In this document: positions 1-8,220 of the stretch, piece after piece
Layout of the letters: each line of letters opens with the position of its first letter
Position numbering within the stretch: position 1 is the first letter of the stretch
Origin: Achromobacter sp. MFA1 R4
GTDB taxonomy: Bacteria; Pseudomonadota; Gammaproteobacteria; Burkholderiales; Burkholderiaceae_B
Reading direction: 5' to 3'
Assembly: GCF_900156745.1 (NCBI RefSeq)
Contig: NZ_LT707065.1
Span: 5,778,086-5,842,085 of the forward strand
Length of the DNA stretch: 64,000 nucleotides
Translations under genes and position numbers: made by a program
Notes under the pieces: generated by a model
Told to the model about the DNA's origin: nothing
Database searches by the model: none
What the model saw: the letters and a program-made list of their open reading frames with translations, nothing else

Positions 1-846
1 CATGACCGTGCGGTTCATGACGACCGAGCCCGTGCGCGCATTGATGATGACCTTGGCGACGGTGGGCGCGCGGGTGACCTGCAGGTCCTCGACCTGCGAC
101 AGGAAGCGGGCCTGCGAAGCCTGCTCCATGGGCGTGCGGACCTGGATGACGCGGCCATCCAACGCCGTGGCCGTGCCCTGCCCGAAGCGGCGGTTCAAGG
201 CCGTGGCCACGTTCTGCGCCGTGCCGAAATCGGTGTTGTTCAGTTCGACGTGAATGTAGCCGTCGCGCGAGAACGTGGTGGGCACGCCGCGTTCGACGAT
301 GGCGCCCGCGCTGATGCGGCCGCCGTTCAACTGGTTGATCTGCACGCTGGAGCCGCCGGACGACGCGCCCGCGCCGCCCACCAGGATATTGCCCTGCGCG
401 ATGGCGTAGACCTGGCTGTCCGCGCCCTTGAGCGGCGTCATCAGCAGCGTGCCGCCGCGCAGGCTCTTGGCGTTGCCCATGGAGGACACCACCACGTCCA
501 GCGTCTGGCCCGGCCGCGCGAACGCCGGCAGGGTCGTCGTGACCATGACGGCCGCCACGTTCTTCAGCTGCATGTTGCTGCCGGCGGGCACGGTGATGCC
601 CAGCTGCGACAGCATGTTGGTCAGACTCTGCTGGGTGAAGGGTGTCTGGCGCACCTGGTCGCCGCTGCCGTCCAGGCCCACGACCAGACCGTAGCCGATG
701 AGCTGGTTGCCCCGGACGCCCTGGATGCTGGCCAGATCCTTGAGCCGATCGGCGTGCGCCGCGCCGGCGCCCGCGGCCAGCCCGACGGCGACGCACACCC
801 GCGCCAACAGGGACAGCAATGCGGATATCGGAGTCGGTTGTTTCAT
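1..846 (-). CDS. flgI: Flagellar P-ring protein FlgI (partial, C-terminus beyond the left edge)
   Basis: FlgI forms the P ring around the flagellar rod in the peptidoglycan layer. The frame opens at the ATG complementary to 844-846 and stays open to the window edge, giving 282 residues of a protein that usually has about 370. The N-terminus is an Ala/Leu-rich Sec signal peptide ending near AAHA. It is followed by the family's opening block ([20 protein letters not shown]) and then GLDGSGDQ and [11 protein letters not shown]. It lies 3 nt behind the flgH stop, so it is the next gene of the flgB-to-flgI transcript. The N-terminus is complete and nothing looks damaged; only the end is missing. 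Export needs the Sec system and the periplasmic chaperone FlgA, which is encoded divergently from flgB in this window. Confidence 0.96.
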   Translation of the reverse strand, partial: MKQPTPISALLSLLARVCVAVGLAAGAGAAHADRLKDLASIQGVRGNQLIGYGLVVGLDGSGDQVRQTPFTQQSLTNMLSQLGITVPAGSNMQLKNVAAVMVTTTLPAFARPGQTLDVVVSSMGNAKSLRGGTLLMTPLKGADSQVYAIAQGNILVGGAGASSGGSSVQINQLNGGRISAGAIVERGVPTTFSRDGYIHVELNNTDFGTAQNVATALNRRFGQGTATALDGRVIQVRTPMEQASQARFLSQVEDLQVTRAPTVAKVIINARTGSVVMNRTVM

Positions 847-849
847 GAT

Positions 850-1539
850 TTAGAACGGCGAAGCGATCAGGAAGAAGCGTTGCAGCCAGCCCATGGTCTG
901 GACTTCGTCCATGACGCCCTTGCTGCGGTACTCGATGCGGGCGTCGGCCACCTGGGTGGACGAGACAGTATTCGTGCCCGTGATGGAGCGCGGGTCCACC
1001 ACCCCGGCAAAGCGCACGTATTCGCTGCCGCGGTTGATGGCGATCTGCTTTTCGCCGGCGATCTGCAGGTTGCCGTTGGACATCACGCCGACCACCGTGG
1101 TGGTGATGGTGCCGGTAAAGGCGTTGTTGGCCGTGCTGTCGCCCCTGCCCTGCAACACGTTGGCGCCCGCGGCTTCGGTGTTCAGGTTGGCGTTGGCCCA
1201 GCTGTCCATGAACGAAGGCGCCGCGGCAATGCCCAGGCTGGCCGAGCCGCTGCGGTTGGTGTTCGTCGCCACGTTCTTGGACGCATTGGTGCGCTCGTTC
1301 AGGACGATGGTGACGATGTCGCCGACGTTGCGCGGCCGGCGGTCTTCGAACAGGGGGTAATTGCCGTAAGTCGTGGGCTGGTAGATGGAGCCCGTGGGCT
1401 GCGCCAGCGGCATGGGCGGCGGCGGCGGCGCCGCCGTCGTCGGCCCGGTCACGATGGGCTCGGGCGGAATCATGGCGCAACCAGCCGCCAGCAGGGCCAG
1501 CGCGGACGCAAATACCAGGCGCAGGACAGACATGAGCAT
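850..1539 (-). CDS. flgH: Flagellar L-ring lipoprotein FlgH
   Basis: FlgH forms the outer-membrane L ring through which the rod passes. The N-terminus is a lipoprotein signal peptide with lipobox LAAGC, so the mature protein begins at Cys and should be lipid-anchored. The C-terminal half carries the usual beta-rich blocks, including NGNLQIAGEKQIAIN and EYVRFAGVVDP. The length (about 229 residues) is normal. The start is uncertain: ATG at 1539 overlaps the flgG stop as TGATG, a GTG lies one codon upstream (1542), and another ATG lies at 1533 directly before the hydrophobic stretch. The overlap suggests translational coupling to flgG. Confidence 0.95.
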   Translation of the reverse strand: MLMSVLRLVFASALALLAAGCAMIPPEPIVTGPTTAAPPPPPMPLAQPTGSIYQPTTYGNYPLFEDRRPRNVGDIVTIVLNERTNASKNVATNTNRSGSASLGIAAAPSFMDSWANANLNTEAAGANVLQGRGDSTANNAFTGTITTTVVGVMSNGNLQIAGEKQIAINRGSEYVRFAGVVDPRSITGTNTVSSTQVADARIEYRSKGVMDEVQTMGWLQRFFLIASPF

Positions 1540-2324
1540 CACAGTTGGGTCAGGCGGGCCAGCATTTCATCCGACGTCTTGACGGCCTTGCTGTTCATTT
1601 CGTAGGCGCGCTGCGTGGTGATCATGTTGACCAGTTCTTCGGCCACGTTGACGTTGGACGTCTCGACGTAGTTCTGCATGATCGAGCCCGCGCCGTCCAC
1701 ACCCGGCTGCAGCAGGTTGGCCGGACCCGACGAGTCGGTTTCCAGGTACAGGTTTTCGCCGACGCTCTGCAGGCCGGTCGGGTTGATGAACGTGGCGATC
1801 TGCAACTGGCCGATCTGCACGTTCACGCCGGCGGCGCCCGGCTGGGTCACCGACACCATGCCGTCGCTGCCGATGGTGATGGACAGGGCGTTGTCCGGCA
1901 CGTTGATCGGCGGCTGGATGACGTAGCCGCTGACCGTGACGAGCTGGCCGTTCTGGTCGCGCTGCAGCGCGCCGTCGCGCGTGTAGGCCTGCGTGCCGTC
2001 GGGCAGTTCGACCTGCAGGAAGCCGCGGCCGTTGATGGCGACGTCCATTTCGCTGCCGGTGTTGTTCAGGTTGCCGGTCGTGTGGATGCGCTCGGTGGCG
2101 GCCACGCGCGCGCCGGTGCCCAGTTGCAGGCCGGACGGCAGCTGGGTGGCGTCGCCCACCTGGGCGCCCGGCTGGCGCAGGGTCTGGTACATCAGGTCCT
2201 GGAACACCGCGCGGCCGCGCTTGAAGCCGTTGGTGGAGACGTTGGCCAGGTTATTGGAAATCACGTCCATGGAGGTCTGCTGACCTTCCAGGCCCGTCTT
2301 GGCGATCCACAGCGAACGCATCAT
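1539..2324 (-). CDS. flgG: Flagellar distal rod protein FlgG
   Basis: FlgG is the distal rod subunit that crosses the periplasm between the proximal rod and the hook. The 261-residue length is typical. The N-terminal coiled segment carries the rod/hook signature [16 protein letters not shown]. The C-terminus has the matching helix [19 protein letters not shown], which packs against it in the axial structure. Two adjacent ATG codons (2324 and 2321) are possible starts, with a GGAG about 9 nt upstream of the second. It sits between flgF and flgH in the conserved order. Like the other axial proteins it has no signal peptide and is exported by the flagellar type III apparatus. Confidence 0.97.
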   Translation of the reverse strand: MMRSLWIAKTGLEGQQTSMDVISNNLANVSTNGFKRGRAVFQDLMYQTLRQPGAQVGDATQLPSGLQLGTGARVAATERIHTTGNLNNTGSEMDVAINGRGFLQVELPDGTQAYTRDGALQRDQNGQLVTVSGYVIQPPINVPDNALSITIGSDGMVSVTQPGAAGVNVQIGQLQIATFINPTGLQSVGENLYLETDSSGPANLLQPGVDGAGSIMQNYVETSNVNVAEELVNMITTQRAYEMNSKAVKTSDEMLARLTQL

Positions 2325-2375
2325 GATGAAGTACTCCGGTGCCGCGGCTCGGCCGCGAGCGAAATGTTATTTAAA

Positions 2376-3140
2376 TCAGGCGCTTACCGACAGGATGCCG
2401 TTGGCGCGTTCCGCGTTGCGGTCCGACTGCTGGATCACCTGCATCTGTTGCTCGAAGCGGCGGGCGTTTTCGATCATGCCCACCATCGACGCCATGGGAT
2501 TGGTGTTGCTGCCTTCCAGCACGCCCGACAGCAGGCGCAGGCCGGGGTCGGCCGGCAGCGGCGGCGCGGGCTGGCCGTTGACCGGCGCCATGCGGAAGAC
2601 GCCGTCATCGCCGTGCACGAGCTGGGCGTTGTCGGGATTGACGAGCTTGAGCCGGCCCAGGTTCAGGATGTTGTTCGGCGGGTCGCCCGCGCCGATGGCC
2701 GTGATGGTGCCATCCGACGTGATCGTCAGCGAAGCCTGGTCGGGCACGTCGATGGGGCCGCCCTGGTCCGACATGACGGGCTGGCCCAGCGAGGTCTGCA
2801 GGAGGCCGTTGATGCCGACCTGCAGGCTGCCGGCGCGCGTGTAGGCTTCGCCCTGCGGGGTCTGCACGGCGATCCAGCCATTTTCGCTGGCCAGCGCCAC
2901 GTCCAGGTCGCGGCCCGTGGTCTGCATGGTGCCCATCTGAAAGCTGTGGCCGGGCGTGGACGCCACCGTCGACACACGCGTAGGCAGGCTCACCCCGTCC
3001 GTCACGGGAACCGAGCGGTACAACGCGATCTGCTCGCGAAAGCCCGCCGTGTTCACGTTGGCCATATTGTTGGAGAGCGCGGCCTGGTGCTCCGTGATCC
3101 GCGCTGCGCCATTCATGGCGGTGTAGATGATTCGATCCAT
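2376..3140 (-). CDS. flgF: Flagellar proximal rod protein FlgF
   Basis: FlgF is a proximal rod component. It starts MDRIIYTAMNGAARITEHQA, the usual FlgF opening, followed by the axial signature SNNMANVNTAGFREQ. The C-terminal part has NPMASMVGMIENARRFEQQM, the FlgF version of the closing helix. At 254 residues it is of normal size. It lies 51 nt upstream of flgG and 47 nt downstream of flgE in the flgBCDEFGHI order, with no promoter-like sequence in those gaps. Confidence 0.95.
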   Translation of the reverse strand: MDRIIYTAMNGAARITEHQAALSNNMANVNTAGFREQIALYRSVPVTDGVSLPTRVSTVASTPGHSFQMGTMQTTGRDLDVALASENGWIAVQTPQGEAYTRAGSLQVGINGLLQTSLGQPVMSDQGGPIDVPDQASLTITSDGTITAIGAGDPPNNILNLGRLKLVNPDNAQLVHGDDGVFRMAPVNGQPAPPLPADPGLRLLSGVLEGSNTNPMASMVGMIENARRFEQQMQVIQQSDRNAERANGILSVSA

Positions 3141-3187
3141 TGCCTATTCCGTCGGTGTCGTCGGTGTCGTCACAAGCCCAGCGGGCA

Positions 3188-4672
3188 TTACTTCAGGTTC
3201 ATCAGGACTTGCATGATTTCGTCCTGGGTCTTGATGGTCTGCGAGTTGGCCTGGTAGGTGCGCTGGGCGATGATCATGTTGACCAGCTCCTTGCTCATGT
3301 CCACGTTGGACGCTTCGGTCGCCTGGCCGACCACCGTCGACATGCTGTTGGTGCCGGGCTGGCCCAGGATCGGCTGGCCGGAAGCCGCCGTTTCCTTCCA
3401 GGCGTTGTTGCCCACGGGCTGCAGGCCCTGCAGGTTGGAGAAGTCGGCCAGCACGAGCGTGCCGACGACCTGGGTTTCACCGTTGGTGTAGCTGGCGACC
3501 AGGCTGCCGTCGCTGCTGATGTTGATGCCGCTGAATTCGCCGGAGGTGTAGCCGTCGGGCTTGGCAACCAGCTTGTAGTTGCTGCCGTACTGGGTCGTGC
3601 CGGTGTAGTTGATCGCGACGTTCAGCGGATCGGCCGGGGTGGCGGTGCCGCCGGGCTGGGCGAAGGTCAGGTTGACCACCGGTGCGCTGGTCAGCGTGCC
3701 GGCGTTGTTGAACGTGAACTGCTGGGGGTTGCCCCAGACGCCGCCCGCCTCGGTCGTGGGCGCCATGGCCTGGCCGTCCATCGTGTAGTACACGTCGTAA
3801 ACGCTGGTGCCGCCGACGGCCGGACGCTTGACGAAGTACTGCATGACCTGGTGCGAATTGCCCAGGGAGTCGAACACCGTCATGGGCGAGGCGTTCGTGT
3901 AGGTGTCGGAGAGCTTGGGGTCGAAGGGCCGGCCGAGTTCGGTGACGGCGGCGGTGTAGTCGACGTAGCCGGCAACCTGGGTAAGGTCGCCCGCCGTCAC
4001 GGCGCCAGTTCCGTCAACCGAGATGACATTGGGCGCCGTGCCGTAGTCGCCGGCGGGCGGCGCGTTGACCCACACGATATTGCCCACGGCGTCGCGCGTG
4101 AACTCATAGGTGTCGGCGGGCAGCGGCGGCGTCGTGCCGGTCATCGTCACGGAACCGTTGACGGCAGGCGAGGTCACCGTATCCGTCAGGTAGATGACCT
4201 TGGCGTTCGCGTCCAGGTTGGCCACGGTCGTGGCGCTGGTGGTGGCCAGGGGCGCCACGTTGGCCGTGGGCAGCTGCAGTTCCACCGGGTTCGCGCCGAC
4301 GGCGCCGGGCGGGTAGCCGGTCAGGCGGTAGCCTTGGGCGTTGACGATGAAGTTGTTCTTGTCGACGAGGAACTCGCCGTTGCGCGTATACATGACCGCG
4401 CCGGCCTGGTCCGTCACGCGGAACATGCCCTTGGCGCCGTCGATGGCGATGTCGTATTCGCCGCCGCCGCCCGTCACGGAGCCGACCGTGAAGCGCTGGT
4501 TGATCGCCGAGACCTTGACGCCCAGGCCCACGCGCGAGCTGGCGTAGACGTCAGCGAACGAAGCGGTCGCCGACTTGAAGCCGACGGTGCCGGAGTTGGC
4601 AATGTTGTTGCCGATGACGTCCAGGTTCTGCGCAGCGGCGTTCAAGCCGCTCAATCCTTGTCCGAAGCCCAT
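3188..4672 (-). CDS. flgE: Flagellar hook protein FlgE
   Basis: FlgE polymerises into the hook, the universal joint between rod and filament. The 494-residue product starts MGFGQGLSGLNAAAQNLDVI, followed by the axial signature GNNIANSGTVGFKSA. The C-terminal helix ASNVDMSKELVNMIIAQRTY is also present. The middle (residues about 150-400) is a Thr/Ala/Gly-rich variable surface domain with a DSLGNSHQVMQYF block common to FlgE. It is longer than the roughly 400-residue enteric FlgE, the extra length lying in the surface domains. It follows flgD with a 78-nt gap. Confidence 0.97.
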   Translation of the reverse strand: MGFGQGLSGLNAAAQNLDVIGNNIANSGTVGFKSATASFADVYASSRVGLGVKVSAINQRFTVGSVTGGGGEYDIAIDGAKGMFRVTDQAGAVMYTRNGEFLVDKNNFIVNAQGYRLTGYPPGAVGANPVELQLPTANVAPLATTSATTVANLDANAKVIYLTDTVTSPAVNGSVTMTGTTPPLPADTYEFTRDAVGNIVWVNAPPAGDYGTAPNVISVDGTGAVTAGDLTQVAGYVDYTAAVTELGRPFDPKLSDTYTNASPMTVFDSLGNSHQVMQYFVKRPAVGGTSVYDVYYTMDGQAMAPTTEAGGVWGNPQQFTFNNAGTLTSAPVVNLTFAQPGGTATPADPLNVAINYTGTTQYGSNYKLVAKPDGYTSGEFSGINISSDGSLVASYTNGETQVVGTLVLADFSNLQGLQPVGNNAWKETAASGQPILGQPGTNSMSTVVGQATEASNVDMSKELVNMIIAQRTYQANSQTIKTQDEIMQVLMNLK

Positions 4673-4750
4673 GTTTACTCTCGCTAATCGCTAATTCTTT
4701 AGTGGAAAAGCCGCCGCCCGTGCGCCGGCACCGATTCATATCCGCCTGAT

Positions 4751-5449
4751 TCAGGCGCCGACCACCTTGCGCACGTCCAGCATGCTGGTCTGGCCGTCCA
4801 GGCCCAGGTCCAGACGCAGGCCGTTGGTGGAGTACGCCACGCTCTTGACCATGCCGTAGCTCAACACTTCCGAATTGACCTTCGTGCCCTCGGCGTCGGT
4901 CGCCAGCACGGACACGTTGTACGCGCCCGCCTCCAGCGCCACGCCGGCGTCGTTCTTGCCGTCCCATTCCAGCGTGTACACGCCGGTCTTCTGCTCGCCC
5001 AGCTCGATGGTGCGCACGACGGCGCCATTCGAATCCGAGATGCGAACCTGCACCTTGGTGGCGTCGCCCTGCAGGTCCAGGCCGTATGGCGTGACCACGC
5101 GGTCCGCCGGATTGGCGCTGTCGACGCCGACCTTGACCTTGGTGCCCGGGATCAGGACGCCCTTGCCGATCATCGACACGGCATTCATCGACTGGGATAC
5201 GTCGATCTGCCCGCTGATGGCCAGCATGGTGTTCTTGAGATTGGTGATGCCTTCCACCGTGGAGATCTGCGCCAGCTGCGACGTCAGTTCCGCGTTCTGC
5301 ATCGGGTTCAACGGATCCTGGTTCTGGAGCTGCGTGACCAGCAGCTTCAGGAACTGGTCCTGCAGGCCCTGCGCGGTGCTGGTGCTGGCGGCGCCGGTTT
5401 GCGCCAGGCCCATGGCCGTGGTGCTCGTGGATTGATCGACGGTGGTCAT
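4751..5449 (-). CDS. flgD: Flagellar hook cap/assembly protein FlgD
   Basis: FlgD is the scaffold that caps the growing hook and is replaced when filament assembly starts. The N-terminal region has the conserved export block QFLKLLVTQLQNQDPLNPMQ, followed by NAELTSQLAQISTVEGI. The C-terminal half is the FlgD Ig-like/tudor hybrid, seen as VYTLEWDGKNDAGVALEAG. The length of 232 residues is typical. It is followed 78 nt later by its substrate hook gene flgE and preceded by flgC. Confidence 0.96.
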   Translation of the reverse strand: MTTVDQSTSTTAMGLAQTGAASTSTAQGLQDQFLKLLVTQLQNQDPLNPMQNAELTSQLAQISTVEGITNLKNTMLAISGQIDVSQSMNAVSMIGKGVLIPGTKVKVGVDSANPADRVVTPYGLDLQGDATKVQVRISDSNGAVVRTIELGEQKTGVYTLEWDGKNDAGVALEAGAYNVSVLATDAEGTKVNSEVLSYGMVKSVAYSTNGLRLDLGLDGQTSMLDVRKVVGA

Positions 5450-5469
5450 GGATACGCTCTGGCTGGAAA

Positions 5470-5889
5470 TTAGGATTGACCGATGGTCAGGGTTTTCTGC
5501 ATCAACGCCTTGGCGGTGTTCAACACCTCGACGTTGGCCTGGTAGGACCGCGATGCCGCGATCATGTTGACCGTTTCGGCCACGGGGTCGACGTTGGGCA
5601 TGCTGACGTAGCCCTGGGCGTCGGCCATGGGATGCTTGGGGTCGTAGACCTGCTTGAGCGGCGACTGGTCCTGGACCACGCCGGCCACGCGCACGCCGCC
5701 GATTTCCTGCCCGAGCGCCTGGCCCGCGGCGGGGTTGACCTGGAATATGACCTGACGGGCGCGATACGGCTGGCCGTCCGGCCCCACCACGCTGTCGGCG
5801 TTGGCCATGTTGCTGGCCGCCACGTTCATGCGCTGCGACTGCGCGCTCAGCGCCGAACCGGCGATATCGAAAATGCTCAACAAGGACAT
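5470..5889 (-). CDS. flgC: Flagellar proximal rod protein FlgC
   Basis: FlgC is a small proximal rod subunit. The 139-residue product starts [20 protein letters not shown] and continues [15 protein letters not shown], the axial signature. The closing helix [20 protein letters not shown] is complete. It lies 22 nt downstream of flgB and 20 nt upstream of flgD, so the three are clearly co-transcribed. Confidence 0.96.
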   Translation of the reverse strand: MSLLSIFDIAGSALSAQSQRMNVAASNMANADSVVGPDGQPYRARQVIFQVNPAAGQALGQEIGGVRVAGVVQDQSPLKQVYDPKHPMADAQGYVSMPNVDPVAETVNMIAASRSYQANVEVLNTAKALMQKTLTIGQS

Positions 5890-5911
5890 TGCCTGTCGCT
5901 CCTGTTAAAGA

Positions 5912-6319
5912 TCAATCCTGGATGGCCGTCTGCAGGCCCCGGATGCGGCTGGAGATCAGTTGCATCGTGCTCTGGTAATGCAGGGTGTTGTCGGCGAACT
6001 GCACGCGCTCGATGTCCATGTCCACCGTGTTGCCGTCCATGCTGGGCTGGTACGGTAGGCGGTACAGCAGGTCCGTCGGCCCCTGCGACACGGCCTTGGC
6101 CGGAATGTGGCGCGCGGACGTCAGCGTGAGCGACGTATCGGGCAGGCGCTTGGACCCTTCAAGGGCGTTCTGCATCGCCGCCTTGAAGTCGATGTCGCGC
6201 GCCTTGTAATGCGGCGTATCGGCGTTGGCGATGTTTGAGGACAGCACCTCCTGGCGCTGGGCGCGCAGTCCCAGTGCAGTCTGGTAGAACCGGAAATCTT
6301 CGTTGAGCCTGTCGAGCAT
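5912..6319 (-). CDS. flgB: Flagellar proximal rod protein FlgB
   Basis: FlgB is the rod subunit nearest the MS ring and export gate. I start it at the ATG complementary to 6317-6319 because the protein then opens MLDRLNEDFRFYQTALGLRA, the normal FlgB start. The frame is open 34 codons further upstream, but that extension has no family similarity and would run into the promoter region. The signature SSNIANADTPHYKARDIDF and the closing block DIERVQFADNTLHYQ are present. At 135 residues it is of standard length. It is the first gene of the flgB-to-flgI operon and diverges from flgA. Confidence 0.95.
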   Translation of the reverse strand: MLDRLNEDFRFYQTALGLRAQRQEVLSSNIANADTPHYKARDIDFKAAMQNALEGSKRLPDTSLTLTSARHIPAKAVSQGPTDLLYRLPYQPSMDGNTVDMDIERVQFADNTLHYQSTMQLISSRIRGLQTAIQD

Positions 6320-6419
6320 CGTGACGCCTTCAATACGTTGCTTTGGGTCCGCACGGGGCCTGTCCAGCACACCGTTATCCCATTGGATGACGGCATGATA
6401 GGGGCCGGACCCTGAACAC

Positions 6420-6435
6420 AATCAGCCAAATAACC
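6420..6435 (+). promoter_or_regulatory. Candidate FlhD4C2 half-site between flgB and flgA
   Basis: The 16 bases AATCAGCCAAATAACC fit the enteric FlhD4C2 half-site (AAYGSNNNAAATAGCG) at most positions. They share 13 of 16 bases with a second candidate upstream of fliA (27683-27698). The site lies in the 177-bp divergent region between flgB and flgA, where class II flagellar control is expected. No well-spaced second half-site was found, which is the main weakness. Confidence 0.4.
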
Positions 6436-6496
6436 CGTCATTTCTCATCCAATTCACGTATTGCCGAACGCCGCCCACTTCTACAATTCATCCATC

Positions 6497-7213
6497 ATGA
6501 AAATCTCCGCAAGACTCCTACACGCGCGCGCCTGCCTTGCCGCCCTGCTGCTGGCCACGGCGGCCGCCGCCCAGGCGCAGGACGCGTCGGCCGCCCAGGC
6601 GCCCGAAGCAGTCGTCATTGCGGCGCAGACCTATCTGCAGGAACAGCTGGCCTCCCTGCCCGGCGAAGCGGCCATCGCCATCGACCCGCCGCGCACCGAC
6701 CGCCTGACGCCCTGCGAGACCTTGTCCCCATTTCTTCCGTCGGGCATGCGGCTGCGCTCCCGGATGACCGTGGGCGTGCGCTGCAACGCGCCCAAGCCCT
6801 GGACCGCCTATGTGCAGGCGACGGTCAGCGTGTCCGGCCACTACTACGTGGCCTCGCGGCTGATCGCCAAGGGCCAGGCCCTGACGCCCGCGGACCTGGA
6901 CGCGCGCGAAGGCGACCTGATCACCCTGCCCCCCGGCGCCATCACCGACCCGCAGGCGGTCGCCGGGATGACGGCCGCGTTCCGGATCAACGCCGGCCAG
7001 CCCATCCGCAGTTCATCGTTGCGCAACGCCCAGTCGGTAATGCGCGGCACCAACGTGCGCATCAACGCGCGAGGCAACGGTTTCATGGTCAGCAGCGAAG
7101 GCGAGGCCCTGGACAATGCGGCGCCCGGCGCCGTCGTCCAGGTGCGCACCGCAGGCGGTCAAGTGGTCAGCGGCATCGTCCGCAACGCCACCCTGGTGGA
7201 AGTACAGCTATAG
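6497..7213 (+). CDS. flgA: Flagellar P-ring assembly chaperone FlgA
   Basis: FlgA is a periplasmic chaperone that assists FlgI polymerisation into the P ring. I start it at the ATG at 6497, which opens directly into a Sec signal peptide (MKISARLLHARACLAALLLA, cleavage near AQA). An in-frame ATG 36 nt earlier adds residues that do not look like signal sequence. The C-terminal half is a SAF-type domain, seen in LIAKGQALTPADLDAREGDL and AGQPIRSSSLRN. The product is 238 residues. It is divergent from flgB and is followed by flgM after a 128-nt gap that holds a sigma-28 promoter. Confidence 0.95.
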   Translation: MKISARLLHARACLAALLLATAAAAQAQDASAAQAPEAVVIAAQTYLQEQLASLPGEAAIAIDPPRTDRLTPCETLSPFLPSGMRLRSRMTVGVRCNAPKPWTAYVQATVSVSGHYYVASRLIAKGQALTPADLDAREGDLITLPPGAITDPQAVAGMTAAFRINAGQPIRSSSLRNAQSVMRGTNVRINARGNGFMVSSEGEALDNAAPGAVVQVRTAGGQVVSGIVRNATLVEVQL

Positions 7214-7255
7214 ATAATGTTACAAATCGCGTTTGCGACGGGTGTGCGTATACCC

Positions 7256-7282
7256 TAAAGTTCCTTCGGCCCTTGTCGTTAC
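7256..7282 (+). promoter_or_regulatory. Sigma-28 (FliA) promoter of flgMN
   Basis: The -35 element TAAAGTTC (7256-7263) matches TAAAGTTT at 7 of 8 bases. An 11-bp spacer is followed by GTCGTTAC (7275-7282), which matches GCCGATAA at 5 of 8. The same GTCGTTA -10 form and the same spacing occur upstream of fliC in this window, which supports both calls. It would drive flgM and flgN as class III genes, closing the FliA-FlgM feedback loop. Confidence 0.75.
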
Positions 7283-7341
7283 AGAGACATAAGTAGGCGG
7301 ATCCGTCGCAAACCGACCCAGGACGCCCTGCGGAGAAAACC

Positions 7342-7635
7342 TTGAAAATCAATTCGACCACTAACCGGCCCCTGTCGGCCGACGCCGTCGGTGCCCGCGC
7401 CGAGACCGCGGTTAGCCAGGCCTATGGCGCCAGCAGCGCCACGGGCTCGAGCAGCTCGCAAGTGGCGCTGAGCTCGGCATCGCGCAAGATGCTGGCCCTG
7501 CAAGACGGCTCGAACGACATCAACGTCGAACGCGTCGCGGCCATCCGTGCCGCCATCGCGTCCGGGCAGCTCAAGATCGACACCGGCCGCATCGCCGACA
7601 GCCTGATCGCCAGCGCCCGCGACCTGCTGAAGTAA
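7342..7635 (+). CDS. flgM: Anti-sigma-28 factor FlgM
   Basis: FlgM binds FliA and holds it inactive until hook completion lets FlgM be exported. The 97-residue product begins MKINSTTNRPL, and the C-terminal half carries the sigma-binding helices (VERVAAIRAAIASGQLKID and RIADSLIASARDLL). Translation appears to start at a TTG (7342), preceded by GGAG about 8 nt upstream; no ATG is available in the right place. A weak start codon may help keep FlgM below sigma-28 levels. It is followed after 31 nt by flgN and preceded by a sigma-28 promoter. Confidence 0.94.
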   Translation: MKINSTTNRPLSADAVGARAETAVSQAYGASSATGSSSSQVALSSASRKMLALQDGSNDINVERVAAIRAAIASGQLKIDTGRIADSLIASARDLLK

Positions 7636-7666
7636 TTCTTTCACCTTCTGTATTGAGCAGCCCGTC

Positions 7667-8140
7667 ATGAGCCTTGTCGATGCCCTGCAATCCTGCATGA
7701 AGCAGGAAGACGCCCTGATCACCGAATTTTCCTCGATCCTCGAGGAAGAAACCGAGGTCCTGGTCGGACAGGGCAGCGTCGAGGCGCTGAACCTCATCAC
7801 GGAGCGCAAGCGCGGCGTCGCCCAGCAACTGGTCGACCTGAGCCAGACGCGCGACAACCTGCTCAGCGAGATCGGCCTGCCCGCCGGCCATGCCGGCACC
7901 GAACAGGCGGCGGTGCAGTATCCGCAGCTTTCCGGCGTGTGGCAGGCCCTGTTGACCAAATCGGCCTCGGCCAGCGAAATCAACCTGCGCAATGGCGCGC
8001 TCATCGACGTGCACCTGCGCTATACCCAGCAGTCGCTGGACGCCCTGCGCAACGTCGGCGTCGGCAGCGCGTCGACCTATGACGCCCAGGGCCGCGGCGC
8101 CCGCAGCGCGCCGGGGCGCAAGCCCATCGTGGCGGGCTGA
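7667..8140 (+). CDS. flgN: Flagellar export chaperone FlgN
   Basis: FlgN is the cytoplasmic chaperone for the hook-filament junction proteins FlgK and FlgL. The 157-residue product is mostly helical, with the family's opening pattern of a long amphipathic helix (MSLVDALQSCMKQEDALITE). This is followed by NLITERKRGVAQQLVDLSQT and a segment (NGALIDVHLRYTQQSLDALR) matching the C-terminal substrate-binding helix. It follows flgM on the same transcript and ends just before a bidirectional terminator. flgK and flgL are not in this window. Confidence 0.92.
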   Translation: MSLVDALQSCMKQEDALITEFSSILEEETEVLVGQGSVEALNLITERKRGVAQQLVDLSQTRDNLLSEIGLPAGHAGTEQAAVQYPQLSGVWQALLTKSASASEINLRNGALIDVHLRYTQQSLDALRNVGVGSASTYDAQGRGARSAPGRKPIVAG

Positions 8141-8157
8141 CGCCTTCCTGTCCTGAT

Positions 8158-8193
8158 AAAAAAAGCGGCGTGCATGGCACGCCGCTTTTTTTT
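8158..8193. terminator. Bidirectional Rho-independent terminator between flgN and flhF
   Basis: A 9-bp perfect stem (8165-8173 with 8177-8185, GCGGCGTGC/GCACGCCGC) is flanked by seven A residues on the left and eight T residues on the right. It can end the flgMN transcript on the plus strand and the long che-flhBAF transcript on the minus strand. Confidence 0.92.
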
Positions 8194-8220
8194 CCCGATG
8201 GCGCGCGGGCGCCGGGTCGG

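Noticed and set aside
6320-6421. Longer flgB starting at 6421
   Set aside because: The added 34 residues are unlike FlgB and would cover the divergent promoter region; the ATG at 6319 gives the family start.
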